This document shows, in pieces, positions 29,669-37,048 of a stretch of DNA of 56,712 bases. The translations under genes were made by a program, and so were the position numbers. Within the stretch, counting starts at the first letter, position 1, and the number at the start of each line of letters is the position of its first letter. The notes under the pieces are model-generated. The model was not told where the DNA came from, ran no database searches, and saw only the letters and a program-made list of their open reading frames with translations. This DNA is from Halioglobus japonicus. GTDB taxonomy: Bacteria; Pseudomonadota; Gammaproteobacteria; Pseudomonadales; Halieaceae. The stretch is taken from assembly GCA_902705825.1 (NCBI GenBank), contig CACSIL010000011.1:1-56712 (forward strand), read 5' to 3'.

Positions 29669-30520
29669 GTGGGCAGCACTATCAAAGTAACTAGGGAGCC
29701 AGCGTTTTCTGAAGAGCAGTGCAACGCTCTGTTTGCGGCAATACTGGTTCATGACGATATCGATCTGGGCGCCGAGCTGCCCGATACAATACACCTCGAG
29801 TACAGTCAGCAACATTTTGTCGATTGCTATCAAATTTGCTTGCAGCTATGGCAGACATCTGTGGACAGAAAATTTCTCGGCACGGTGGCGGAAAAACTTT
29901 ATTGGCACCACCGGCTCGAGCCGGAAACTGTGCTGGCCTTCAAACACATGCGCGCCAAGTTCAAACATTTACGCTTTGCCTATATGGCTTTTGATAAAAG
30001 ACACTATTATCCGCGAGAGTTCCATCGAATAATCCGCAAAATGGGCAACTTACAGGACGCCTTCAAGCATGAACAGATTGCCGATATCCGGCGCAACGCG
30101 ATCTTTCTTCGCCTGTTAACCATGAATTTTGTTTACGCTTTTAGCACTCGAAAAATCCGGCAGTTTCAGCCGACTACCCCTGAAGGCTTTCGCGATTACG
30201 TCAACAAGGAGATTGATTTTGTTCGACAGGGCCTTCTTGAAAGCAAGGTGAGTGCCAGAAATTTTCACGAGATGCGCAAGGTGATAAGTCGACAGGTTGC
30301 GCTTTACGACAATTTAAAAATTGTCTATCCCTCGACCTACCACGACAGTATATCGCGCTATCTCAGCACGATTAACGGCTTGATGGGTGGGGTGCATGAT
30401 GAATTGGTTGCCGAACACTTTGCTTCCGGCCAGGACTATGAATCCTATGCCTTTGACGTGCCCGACACTATCAGGCAACTGCTGACTGCATGGGTAGAAA
30501 AGTACGAAAAGCCTGTTTAG
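29669..30520 (+). CDS. Divergent CHAD-like helical protein
   Basis: I do not recognise this protein by overall similarity. It is 283 aa, soluble, helical and very basic. It contains two repeats of one pattern: FKHMRAKFKHLR (91-102) followed by KMGNLQD (124-130), and FHEMRKVISRQ (199-209) followed by GLMGGVHD (237-244). A His/Arg-rich helix followed by a G..xD turn, duplicated, is the layout of CHAD domains, which bind polyphosphate. The CHAD assignment is inference. The start is a GTG with a weak ribosome binding site. It is convergent with the SGNH gene, and base composition looks AT-richer than the flanking housekeeping genes. Confidence 0.6.
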   Translation: MGSTIKVTREPAFSEEQCNALFAAILVHDDIDLGAELPDTIHLEYSQQHFVDCYQICLQLWQTSVDRKFLGTVAEKLYWHHRLEPETVLAFKHMRAKFKHLRFAYMAFDKRHYYPREFHRIIRKMGNLQDAFKHEQIADIRRNAIFLRLLTMNFVYAFSTRKIRQFQPTTPEGFRDYVNKEIDFVRQGLLESKVSARNFHEMRKVISRQVALYDNLKIVYPSTYHDSISRYLSTINGLMGGVHDELVAEHFASGQDYESYAFDVPDTIRQLLTAWVEKYEKPV

Positions 30521-30540
30521 AGATCGCGCTATTCCCCGCT

Positions 30541-31767
30541 TTATTCCGTGCTCGCCAGTTGCCCGCAGTCATTTGTTGTTTTGTCGTTCATTAGCGCGGC
30601 AGCGACTGTCTCGCCAAGATGGGTATAACCTGTGCGATTGAAATGTGTCCAGTCACGGGGGCCGTGGATGATCTCTCGCGTACCGAGATCTCGCATCGCT
30701 GGTCGGGCATCAAAAAATTCTGCACCCGAGCTAACAGTGATCTCGCGCAAGCGCCTACAGATAGCATCAGATCTGGAGGCAACATCTGCGGAGCTATGCA
30801 CTATTGACCCGGTATCATTGATTTCCACTGTCACGCTGGGGCCGGTCAGTTCGTAAGTCGATAGAACTGAGGGAAGGTGCACGACTGTAATTTTGACGCC
30901 CGCAAGCATCTGTTGCAGTGATGCCAACGAAACCTCAAATACCTCAAAAGCGGCGTCGTCAGACTGCGCATCGAGGTCGAGGGCCGGGCCCTGAAGCGTC
31001 GCGGGCAATGTCACAACCTCTGAACCCATCCGTGCGAGATTAGGTGCGGGCAGAGGCTGGGCTTCATCGACAGTCGCTCCATACCGATGAACAATGGTTT
31101 TCTTGGCGGTCTTTATCAGCGATTTGATCGTCTTTCCGAAATAAAGAAGACACGGCTTTCGTCCAGGGTCCTGCCAGTTGTGTGCCAGGAAATCCATTGA
31201 GGCATCCCCGATATTGGCGTCTCCCACACTCAGCCCTAATCGCTCATCAATGAATTCGAGGTTGTCCTCCAGATCGTTTCCCTCATAGAAGTAGTAAACA
31301 ATCTCCTGTGGTGGCTGCAAGGAGGGGAAAACTAAGCACTGACCCGCGCCTAGAGCGAGGGCCGGTAGACGCACCAACCCCTCTGCACTGCTGGCACCTC
31401 GTTTACCGAAGCTCAGAACGTCGCGCCCTATGAGGCGGTGAATGATATCGGCTGAATGTGAGGGGGTGGTGACATCAACTTGCTCTGCCTTCCAGTCACC
31501 TACGCCCTCGGCGTAGGAGTCTCCCAGCAGTGCCAAATAGTCATTGTTGGTCGGCTCCGGTGCAGAGGGCTGCCACCACAGGCTTGCGGCCATCGGAAAC
31601 TGACCGCTCAATGTCGGCATCAACCCGGGCAGCAGGCGCAGTAACAGAGAACCGATCACGAAATAGCAAAATACAATCGCGATACCAAGGCTGATCAGGT
31701 TTCCCAGCCAGCGGCGCCAAGCGCGAGGCGCTGTCGATGGGCGAACTTTATTCATTAATGATCTCAT
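30541..31767 (-). CDS. Membrane-anchored SGNH hydrolase-like protein
   Basis: After one N-terminal membrane helix (about residues 20-45) comes a periplasmic SGNH/GDSL-type domain with block I GDSYAEG (82-88, nucleophile Ser84), block II around FGKRGASS, block III EGND (162-165) and block V DWTH (372-375). All catalytic positions are present, so it is probably an active esterase, acetyltransferase or deacetylase acting on a glycan or lipid. It lies just downstream of the LptF-like gene on the same strand. MNKVRPS (Met5) is an alternative start. Confidence 0.8.
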   Translation of the reverse strand: MRSLMNKVRPSTAPRAWRRWLGNLISLGIAIVFCYFVIGSLLLRLLPGLMPTLSGQFPMAASLWWQPSAPEPTNNDYLALLGDSYAEGVGDWKAEQVDVTTPSHSADIIHRLIGRDVLSFGKRGASSAEGLVRLPALALGAGQCLVFPSLQPPQEIVYYFYEGNDLEDNLEFIDERLGLSVGDANIGDASMDFLAHNWQDPGRKPCLLYFGKTIKSLIKTAKKTIVHRYGATVDEAQPLPAPNLARMGSEVVTLPATLQGPALDLDAQSDDAAFEVFEVSLASLQQMLAGVKITVVHLPSVLSTYELTGPSVTVEINDTGSIVHSSADVASRSDAICRRLREITVSSGAEFFDARPAMRDLGTREIIHGPRDWTHFNRTGYTHLGETVAAALMNDKTTNDCGQLASTE

Positions 31768-31849
31768 TTCATTGAGTGTCAGCGTTCTACTGGATAGTCG
31801 CTCGAGTACACTCTTACCAACGGTATGTGGATCAGCCTTCCTGTAGCGG

Positions 31850-32959
31850 TCAAGTCTGTGTGTGCTTGCGAGTCAACCGTTTGACGCCCAGTGAATGCCA
31901 GGGCAAGTAAAAGAATACTAACACCAACGCCAGAAGCGACGGCGCCCACCAAATGGTTGTTGCCGTTTGCTGCTCCACCCAGGTGCGCGCTATGCCTATC
32001 ATGTTGTAGTAGGCGGCATAGATAACAAACGCCAGCAGCAGCTTAGCGTATCGCCCCTGGCGCGGTCTGCTGCGACTCAGTGGAATCGCCAGAAGCGCAA
32101 GCAGTAGAGTTGTCACCGGGTTTGACAGACGCCACTGGTACTCCGACTGATCCGCTGGATTCTCCGAGGATGCCAGTTTGGCGGTCGCGACCGATTTTGA
32201 TTTATATTCTGGCGGTTCGGGTTGCGTGTCGCTGACTTTCATCGTGAAGTGTTCGATTTGCGCAAACAAGTCAGGGCCGTCATCTACCTTTTTATAAATG
32301 CGGGCATTGTCCAGTTCAAGTGTCTGGTAGTCAGACCCGGGGTGCTCCACAAGGAGACCTGTGCGCGAAGAAATAACTTTCAGCTCATCGCCGGTCCGGA
32401 TGCGAATAAAAACGTGATCAAGCGCTTTGTCAGGTGAAATGGTTTCAATAAAGATCGCGCGCTGCTTATCTTCGCTTTGCTCCTCTTGCAGCGCAGGCGT
32501 ATTTGTCAGATAGAACTGGCCCGGCTTTACTCTGTCAATATCAGAGGAAGCCTTGGCGACGGCGAGCATTTCATAGGTCAGGGAAAATGCCCATGGCCGC
32601 ACGTAAAGGGACAGGCCTGCAATAACGAGCGCAAGCGGAATCGCCAGTGCAGCCACCGCGCGAACCATGCGTGATTCGCCTATGCCACTGGCTTGCATTG
32701 CAACAATTTCAGAGTCGTTGTGCAGTTTTCCCAACGCCAGCATCAGGCCAAAAAACAGGCCGATAGGCAGTAAGACCTCTAGCGCAATCAGTGTCTTTAG
32801 CAGGGTGAGGAGCGCGACCTCATCGGTATTGAGCAAGCCTGCATCGGCCTTGTGCAAAAACCTGGAAAGCGAATACCCCATGAAAATAATCAAAAGAACG
32901 GCCGCAACCGAGAAAAATGGCATCACCACCTGCCGCACTAAATATCTATCAATAATCAA
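31850..32959 (-). CDS. LptF-like permease (YjgP/YjgQ family)
   Basis: This six-helix LptF/LptG-family permease is LptF-like at its N terminus (IIDRYLVRQVVMPF, LLPIGLFFGLMLALGKLHNDSEIVAMQASGIGESR). The membrane segments lie at about residues 12-34, 52-78, 98-122 and three after residue 270, with the periplasmic beta domain between them. The C-terminal RPRQGRYAKLLLAFVIYAAYYNMIGIARTWVEQ is also LptF-typical. The length is 369 aa. It would form a heterodimer with the LptG-like protein 4 kb away. It is divergent from the LptA-like gene. Confidence 0.88.
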   Translation of the reverse strand: MIIDRYLVRQVVMPFFSVAAVLLIIFMGYSLSRFLHKADAGLLNTDEVALLTLLKTLIALEVLLPIGLFFGLMLALGKLHNDSEIVAMQASGIGESRMVRAVAALAIPLALVIAGLSLYVRPWAFSLTYEMLAVAKASSDIDRVKPGQFYLTNTPALQEEQSEDKQRAIFIETISPDKALDHVFIRIRTGDELKVISSRTGLLVEHPGSDYQTLELDNARIYKKVDDGPDLFAQIEHFTMKVSDTQPEPPEYKSKSVATAKLASSENPADQSEYQWRLSNPVTTLLLALLAIPLSRSRPRQGRYAKLLLAFVIYAAYYNMIGIARTWVEQQTATTIWWAPSLLALVLVFFYLPWHSLGVKRLTRKHTQT

Positions 32960-33046
32960 GCCGGCAAGTTCCCCCTGTTGCTTTCGTCAGCGACGCCTGA
33001 TTGTAGGTCACTTCGCTAATTTGGAATACCGTATAAGTTATCTTCA

Positions 33047-33074
33047 TTGACTTACCTCGCCTGCGGCGTATTCT
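33047..33074 (+). promoter_or_regulatory. Sigma-70-type promoter for the LptA-like gene
   Basis: TTGACT (33047-33052) and TATTCT (33069-33074) are spaced 16 bp apart in the divergent LptF-like/LptA-like spacer, about 34 bp before the LptA-like start codon. Confidence 0.55.
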
Positions 33075-33107
33075 CCAAAGCTTGTAAATCGATCACCGCA
33101 GGGATTC

Positions 33108-33638
33108 ATGCACTCAGGCACACTTTTCAGGAAGCATTCAGTCCTGCTCTCATTACTGTTTCTGGTTGCCATGCAGCCCGCATTTGCCGACTCCATTGGT
33201 TTTACATCAGACGATACCATAACGATAACAGCACAGCGGGGCTGGGAAGGTGATGAGGCCGATGTCATTCACTTCAGTGGGAATTTTGAACTACATGCAC
33301 CGGACTGGAGTATGGCGGGCGATACGGCCGTGGTATACGGAACACTGGATAATCCAGACAAGGTTGTCGTTGAAGGTCGCCCCGCAATAATATCTTTCCT
33401 GCGCAGTGAGGATGAGAACGCTACGGATGCTGATGGCCCGGAAGAAGTCACTGGTACGGCAAACGTTGTCGAGTATTTTAGAGACACTGATACATTGGTA
33501 ATGCGGGGTGGTTCCAGCCTACTGCGTAAAGAGAGCAGGCTCAGCAGTGAAATCATTGAATACAATGTTGAGACGGACCGCTATTCTGCCAGTGGAGAAG
33601 GCGGCATCGATACACAGTTCGACCCGGATGACAAATAA
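33108..33638 (+). CDS. LptA/OstA-like periplasmic protein
   Basis: A signal peptide (MHSGTLFRKHSVLLSLLFLVAMQPAFA) precedes a beta-jellyroll of the OstA/LptA type. The repeat DTLVMRGGSSLLRKESRLSSEIIEYNVETDRYSASGEGG matches the C-terminal repeat pattern of LptA, the protein that forms the periplasmic bridge for lipopolysaccharide. The length of 176 aa is LptA-like. The ribosome binding site is AGGGAT. The usual lptC and lptB neighbours are missing, so it is probably an accessory bridge protein used with the divergent LptF-like permease. Confidence 0.82.
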   Translation: MHSGTLFRKHSVLLSLLFLVAMQPAFADSIGFTSDDTITITAQRGWEGDEADVIHFSGNFELHAPDWSMAGDTAVVYGTLDNPDKVVVEGRPAIISFLRSEDENATDADGPEEVTGTANVVEYFRDTDTLVMRGGSSLLRKESRLSSEIIEYNVETDRYSASGEGGIDTQFDPDDK

Positions 33639-33668
33639 AAGCCGTCTCTGGGAAGAAAGCGTGCCGAG

Positions 33669-34400
33669 CTAACTGTTTGAGCCCTGGGCCGCGCTGTTGA
33701 TGGCATCCAGTGCGGCTTCGAGCATATCCGGGTAAGGCATAGTGGCATCGATATCGACAACCCTGGCGCCATTAAATTGCAGGCGGTCCATCACCAGGAT
33801 TTTATCGCGCAGTTCATCCAGGCCATGGTCGGGTTTGCGGGCGTGTGCGACGTCCGCGCTAATCGTCAGGCGTATCACCAGAGCCGGTCGGTGTTTCGCC
33901 ATCCATTCATACAGTTTCTGCTCCCAGATCGCCAGTTTGCCTACAAGCCAGTTATCTGTGCGGCCGGTGGTCAGCCCGGGCCCGTCGTAATGGAACCCTG
34001 GAATTTCTACCTGTGGATAGCGATCGGTGATGACTTTCATTCGGCGGCGTGAATGTCGAATCACGCGCAGCATTAGCGACGCCCGCCATAATGACAGCAC
34101 ATACATGATTAGAGAGGTACCGGTGCCGGGCAGCTTCTTCTCCATATCCAAAGCCCGGTTTGCTTTGTTGTGGAGGTTGTTCTCCAACCTTACGCCAATA
34201 AAAGGCAGGTCTTTTATTTTGTCGCCCATTTCACCGGAAACAAGCCCCAGATAGTGACGTTCGACGCGCCCTTGAGCGCGCAGGCGGTCCTTTAAATCAC
34301 GTGTCAGTGTGGTTTTACCAGTGCCGTCACATCCCACCACCGCAAAAACATCGGTAAGTAAGACAGGGGGTGCGGTAACTGGGTTAATCGATTCAGGCAT
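33669..34400 (-). CDS. Thymidylate-kinase-like P-loop protein 1
   Basis: This P-loop kinase resembles the dTMP kinase family and is one of three paralogues in 2.5 kb. Its motifs are P-loop GCDGTGKTT, DRYPQVEIPGFHYDGPGL, and RPALVIRLTISADVAHARKPDHG. The family is longer than true Tmk, and relatives occur in polysaccharide clusters, with unproven substrates. The start at 34400 (MPESINP) puts 22 residues before the P-loop, as in its paralogues. The frame extends to 34454. An AGGAG at the end of paralogue 2 leads into an out-of-frame ATG, so the initiation site is uncertain. Confidence 0.78.
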   Translation of the reverse strand: MPESINPVTAPPVLLTDVFAVVGCDGTGKTTLTRDLKDRLRAQGRVERHYLGLVSGEMGDKIKDLPFIGVRLENNLHNKANRALDMEKKLPGTGTSLIMYVLSLWRASLMLRVIRHSRRRMKVITDRYPQVEIPGFHYDGPGLTTGRTDNWLVGKLAIWEQKLYEWMAKHRPALVIRLTISADVAHARKPDHGLDELRDKILVMDRLQFNGARVVDIDATMPYPDMLEAALDAINSAAQGSNS

Positions 34401-34473
34401 GGCGACATACGTAGCTTCAGGTTGGTCTATCTTAACATGCTGTAGACACAGCATGTTCGAATCACCCGAAACA

Positions 34474-35220
34474 TCAACTCCTATGATTTCTGAGCGCTGC
34501 TCTGGCAGCGCCTAGTGCCGTCTCCAGCACTTGTTCATAGGGGGCTCGGCCGTCCAGATCAAGTATGTCGGCGCCGTTGAAGTGCAGTTTGGGAAGGATG
34601 GTTACCTTGTCCTTTAATATGCTCAGCTTGTGGTCTGGCTTGCGTTGGTGCGCGGTGTCAGCATCGATGTTGAGGCGAATAACCAGCGCCGGAACGTGAC
34701 TTGCCATACGCTGGTATTGACGTTGTTCCCACATCGTCAGTTTGCGGCCCAGCCAACCCTCTGGATTTACCGCACCCAGGCCCGGGCCATCGAAGTGAAA
34801 GCCGGGCACTTCAGCCTGCGGATAGCGATCAGTGATGACAACCACCCCGCGACGGCTGAGCTTTAGCATTCGGCGAAACTTGTGCGCTCGCCAATGTGAA
34901 AGAATAAACATCACCAACGTTGTGGCAGTATCCGTGGAGGTGGACTCCTTCTCGTCCGCCTTGTCTGCCTTGCTCACAAGGTAGCGCCCGATTGGTGGCC
35001 CAACCAGCGGGAGGTCTTTGATCCAGCGGGCAATATTGCCTGAGGACTGACCGAGGTATAACCATTGGATTGGCGCGCCGGGGTCCAGTTGAGCGAGCAG
35101 ATCTTCGCTGAGGGTCGATTTACCCGCTCCATCGCAACCAGTAACGGCAATAACGCAGGGCAATTGCTTGCTGAGAGGTTGGGCGGTTGGGGTTTTCACG
35201 CGCTCTATCCAAAATGACAT
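34474..35220 (-). CDS. Thymidylate-kinase-like P-loop protein 2
   Basis: This is paralogue 2 of the kinase trio (248 aa). The P-loop GCDGAGKST is at about residues 28-36, followed by DRYPQAEVPGFHFDGPGLG and VPALVIRLNIDADTAHQRKPDHK. It is closest to paralogue 1, which it precedes on the same strand, suggesting a local duplication. The RKPDH segment sits where the dTMP kinase LID region would be. A 7-bp dyad lies 14 bp upstream of its start, in the spacer shared with paralogue 3. Confidence 0.8.
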   Translation of the reverse strand: MSFWIERVKTPTAQPLSKQLPCVIAVTGCDGAGKSTLSEDLLAQLDPGAPIQWLYLGQSSGNIARWIKDLPLVGPPIGRYLVSKADKADEKESTSTDTATTLVMFILSHWRAHKFRRMLKLSRRGVVVITDRYPQAEVPGFHFDGPGLGAVNPEGWLGRKLTMWEQRQYQRMASHVPALVIRLNIDADTAHQRKPDHKLSILKDKVTILPKLHFNGADILDLDGRAPYEQVLETALGAARAALRNHRS

Positions 35221-35233
35221 CCTGACTAGACAG

Positions 35234-35258
35234 TTTACGGCATATAAAGTTCCGTAAA
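35234..35258. promoter_or_regulatory. Dyad between divergent kinase genes, possible operator
   Basis: TTTACGG (35234-35240) and CCGTAAA (35252-35258) form perfect 7-bp arms around an AT-rich 11-bp centre containing TATAAA, directly before the paralogue 2 start. The geometry fits a dimeric repressor site or a leader hairpin. No regulator gene is nearby. Confidence 0.5.
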
Positions 35259-35313
35259 TAGATATCGATAGATGGCCAGGTCAGTCGTGGCAAGGGTTAT
35301 CCGCGGAATAGCC

Positions 35314-35322
35314 TGTTATAAT
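35314..35322 (+). promoter_or_regulatory. Extended -10 promoter for the small ORF and kinase 3
   Basis: TGTTATAAT is a perfect extended -10 element (TG-N-TATAAT). No good -35 is seen, which extended -10 promoters tolerate. It lies 55 bp before the 26-codon ORF. Confidence 0.6.
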
Positions 35323-35376
35323 GCGCCGAAATTTAGCCAACACCACATATTGAAACCTGATCAGGGCGGGACAACC

Positions 35377-35457
35377 ATGTACCAACAGCGCGAACTTGCA
35401 CGCCGTAATGAGGCTTTATTCAAGGCCCGCACCAATACCGCTGACAGTATTTCCTGA
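35377..35457 (+). CDS. 26-residue small ORF coupled to kinase 3
   Basis: ATG 35377 opens a frame encoding a 26-residue basic peptide beginning MYQQRELARRNEALFKART. Its TGA overlaps the ATG of the next gene (TGATG), the same coupling geometry as pilM-pilN. It follows an extended -10 promoter. A GGCGGGA stretch 4 nt before the ATG may serve as a weak ribosome binding site. It could be a real small protein or a translational leader. Nothing in the sequence decides which. Confidence 0.5.
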   Translation: MYQQRELARRNEALFKARTNTADSIS

Positions 35458-36185
35458 TGTCGGGCGAAAACGACACATTACCGCCACTGATCGCCATTAT
35501 CGGTTGCGACGGTTCGGGCAAATCAACTGTCAGTGAAGAGCTTTTGGCGTGGACAAAAGGCTTTGGCCCTGCGGCCGCAGCACATCTGGGCAAGCAGCAG
35601 GGCAACTCCGGACGCTGGTTTGCCAACCTGCCACTGGTTGGTGGTTGGTTTGAAAAATTTATCGGCCGTAAAGCCGCGACTGTCCACAGCTCCAGAGGCA
35701 AGAACAAGGCCCCGGATTTGTTGCCTGCGCTGGTAATGCACGCGTTCACGCTGCGGCGCATCCGGCGGTTTCGCCGAATGATGAAGCTGCGGCAACAGGG
35801 TCTGATCATCATCGCGGATCGGTTTCCGCAATTGGATTTCCCCAGTGCCTTCGATGGCCCGGATATGTCCGTGGACGCCAACGGTAGCCGTTTCGTGCAG
35901 TGGCTGGCACGAAGAGAGCAGCGGGCGTTTGAATGGATGACCAGTTATCGGCCTGATCTGGCTCTGCGCCTCAACGTCGACCTCGATACGGCGTGCGCGC
36001 GAAAACCGGATCACCGTCGAGAAGCGCTGAAACGCAAAATAGAGATCACGCCGCGCTTAACCCTCAATGGCGCGAAGATTGTAGAGATCGATGCAGCGCA
36101 GCCTCTGGATAAGGTTCTGGCGGTGGCAAAGTCTGCCGTGCAGAGCATGCTTGTCGAGCGCGGCTATCATCGCACAGAGCCGTAG
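35457..36185 (+). CDS. Thymidylate-kinase-like P-loop protein 3
   Basis: This is paralogue 3 of the trio (242 aa), the most divergent and on the opposite strand. The P-loop GCDGSGKST starts at about residue 17. It has ADRFPQLDFPSAFDGPDM in place of DRYPQxxxPGFHxDGPGL, and RPDLALRLNVDLDTACARKPDH. All P-loop and Asp-Arg positions are kept, so it is probably active. It is coupled to the small ORF upstream and followed by the PAP2 gene, suggesting a phosphorylation/dephosphorylation pair in one transcription unit. Confidence 0.8.
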   Translation: MSGENDTLPPLIAIIGCDGSGKSTVSEELLAWTKGFGPAAAAHLGKQQGNSGRWFANLPLVGGWFEKFIGRKAATVHSSRGKNKAPDLLPALVMHAFTLRRIRRFRRMMKLRQQGLIIIADRFPQLDFPSAFDGPDMSVDANGSRFVQWLARREQRAFEWMTSYRPDLALRLNVDLDTACARKPDHRREALKRKIEITPRLTLNGAKIVEIDAAQPLDKVLAVAKSAVQSMLVERGYHRTEP

Positions 36186-36247
36186 CCAACAGCTTAAAGC
36201 GCAAGCGCGCGGTGGCCCCCTCACGAAATGTACTATAGTGCTTACCT

Positions 36248-36790
36248 ATGAAAATATCCCAGTTCGCCATGATGTACCTGCTCGTGTTGTTCGCTGCTGC
36301 GCCAGCCAATGCGATATCTGACAATGACTGGGACACGATCAGTGATTTTGGTGCCTATGGCCTGATAGGCACGGCGCTACTGTTACCGGCCGTGCGCGAT
36401 GATAAGGAGGGGGTTTACCAGGCCGCCTACAGCATCGGTTCTGCTGTTGGTATCAGTGTTGTCGGCAAGGCATTGGTGGACGAGGAGCGCCCGGATAACA
36501 GTGACAACGACAGTTTTCCCTCTGGCCATACTGCCAACGCGTTCGCCTCGGCAACCACGCTACACCGTCGCTACGGGTGGCAGGTGGGCTTTCCCGCATA
36601 CGCGGTCGCCACGCTAACCGGTGTCGCTCGCGAACGAGCCAGAAAACACCACTGGTACGATGTACTCGCAGGCGCGGTGATCGGTACTGCAACCGGGTGG
36701 TTTTTCACCGATGCCGTCAATGATCAGGTTGAACTTGTACCCTGGGTGGACAGTCAGGGCGGCGGTGTGACCCTCTCAATGCGCTTGTAA
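36248..36790 (+). CDS. PAP2-family phosphatase
   Basis: This acid phosphatase of the PAP2 superfamily carries all three motifs: K74-x6-RP (81-82), PSGH (91-94) and R128-x5-H134-x3-D138. A signal-like N terminus ending in AAPANA and a few hydrophobic stretches put the active site in the periplasm or at the membrane face. Members dephosphorylate lipid phosphates such as undecaprenyl pyrophosphate or phosphatidylglycerophosphate. Here it could recycle or trim a lipid-linked intermediate of the island. The length is 180 aa. Confidence 0.85.
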   Translation: MKISQFAMMYLLVLFAAAPANAISDNDWDTISDFGAYGLIGTALLLPAVRDDKEGVYQAAYSIGSAVGISVVGKALVDEERPDNSDNDSFPSGHTANAFASATTLHRRYGWQVGFPAYAVATLTGVARERARKHHWYDVLAGAVIGTATGWFFTDAVNDQVELVPWVDSQGGGVTLSMRL

Positions 36791-37048
36791 CCTTGCCAGG
36801 CAATAGCCGGCCCGGTTTGCTCAGGGCTGGTCGGGTGGCGGGAATTTTGTCATAGTGTCCGCTGCAGTTTTGGCCCGTACCCACTCCTGTGAAAATGGGG
36901 GAATTTTTCATAATGCGAGCCTCCGGTCATAGCGGTTCCGTCTATAATATGGCTCGGGCTTTGTTAGCCCGCGATACCCTGAAGGCTAGCACCTTAGGTG
37001 ATCATATTGTCTGGAATAACCTTCTTCAAATTTGCCTGAGGAACTTTT

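Noticed and set aside
34427..34474. 15-codon minus-strand frame after an AGGAG overlapping the kinase 2 stop
   Set aside because: It is very short, out of frame with kinase 1, and unlike anything conserved. Probably coincidental.
36943..36948. TATAAT upstream of aroB as a sigma-70 promoter
   Set aside because: No -35 element or extended -10 accompanies it, so I do not list it as a feature.
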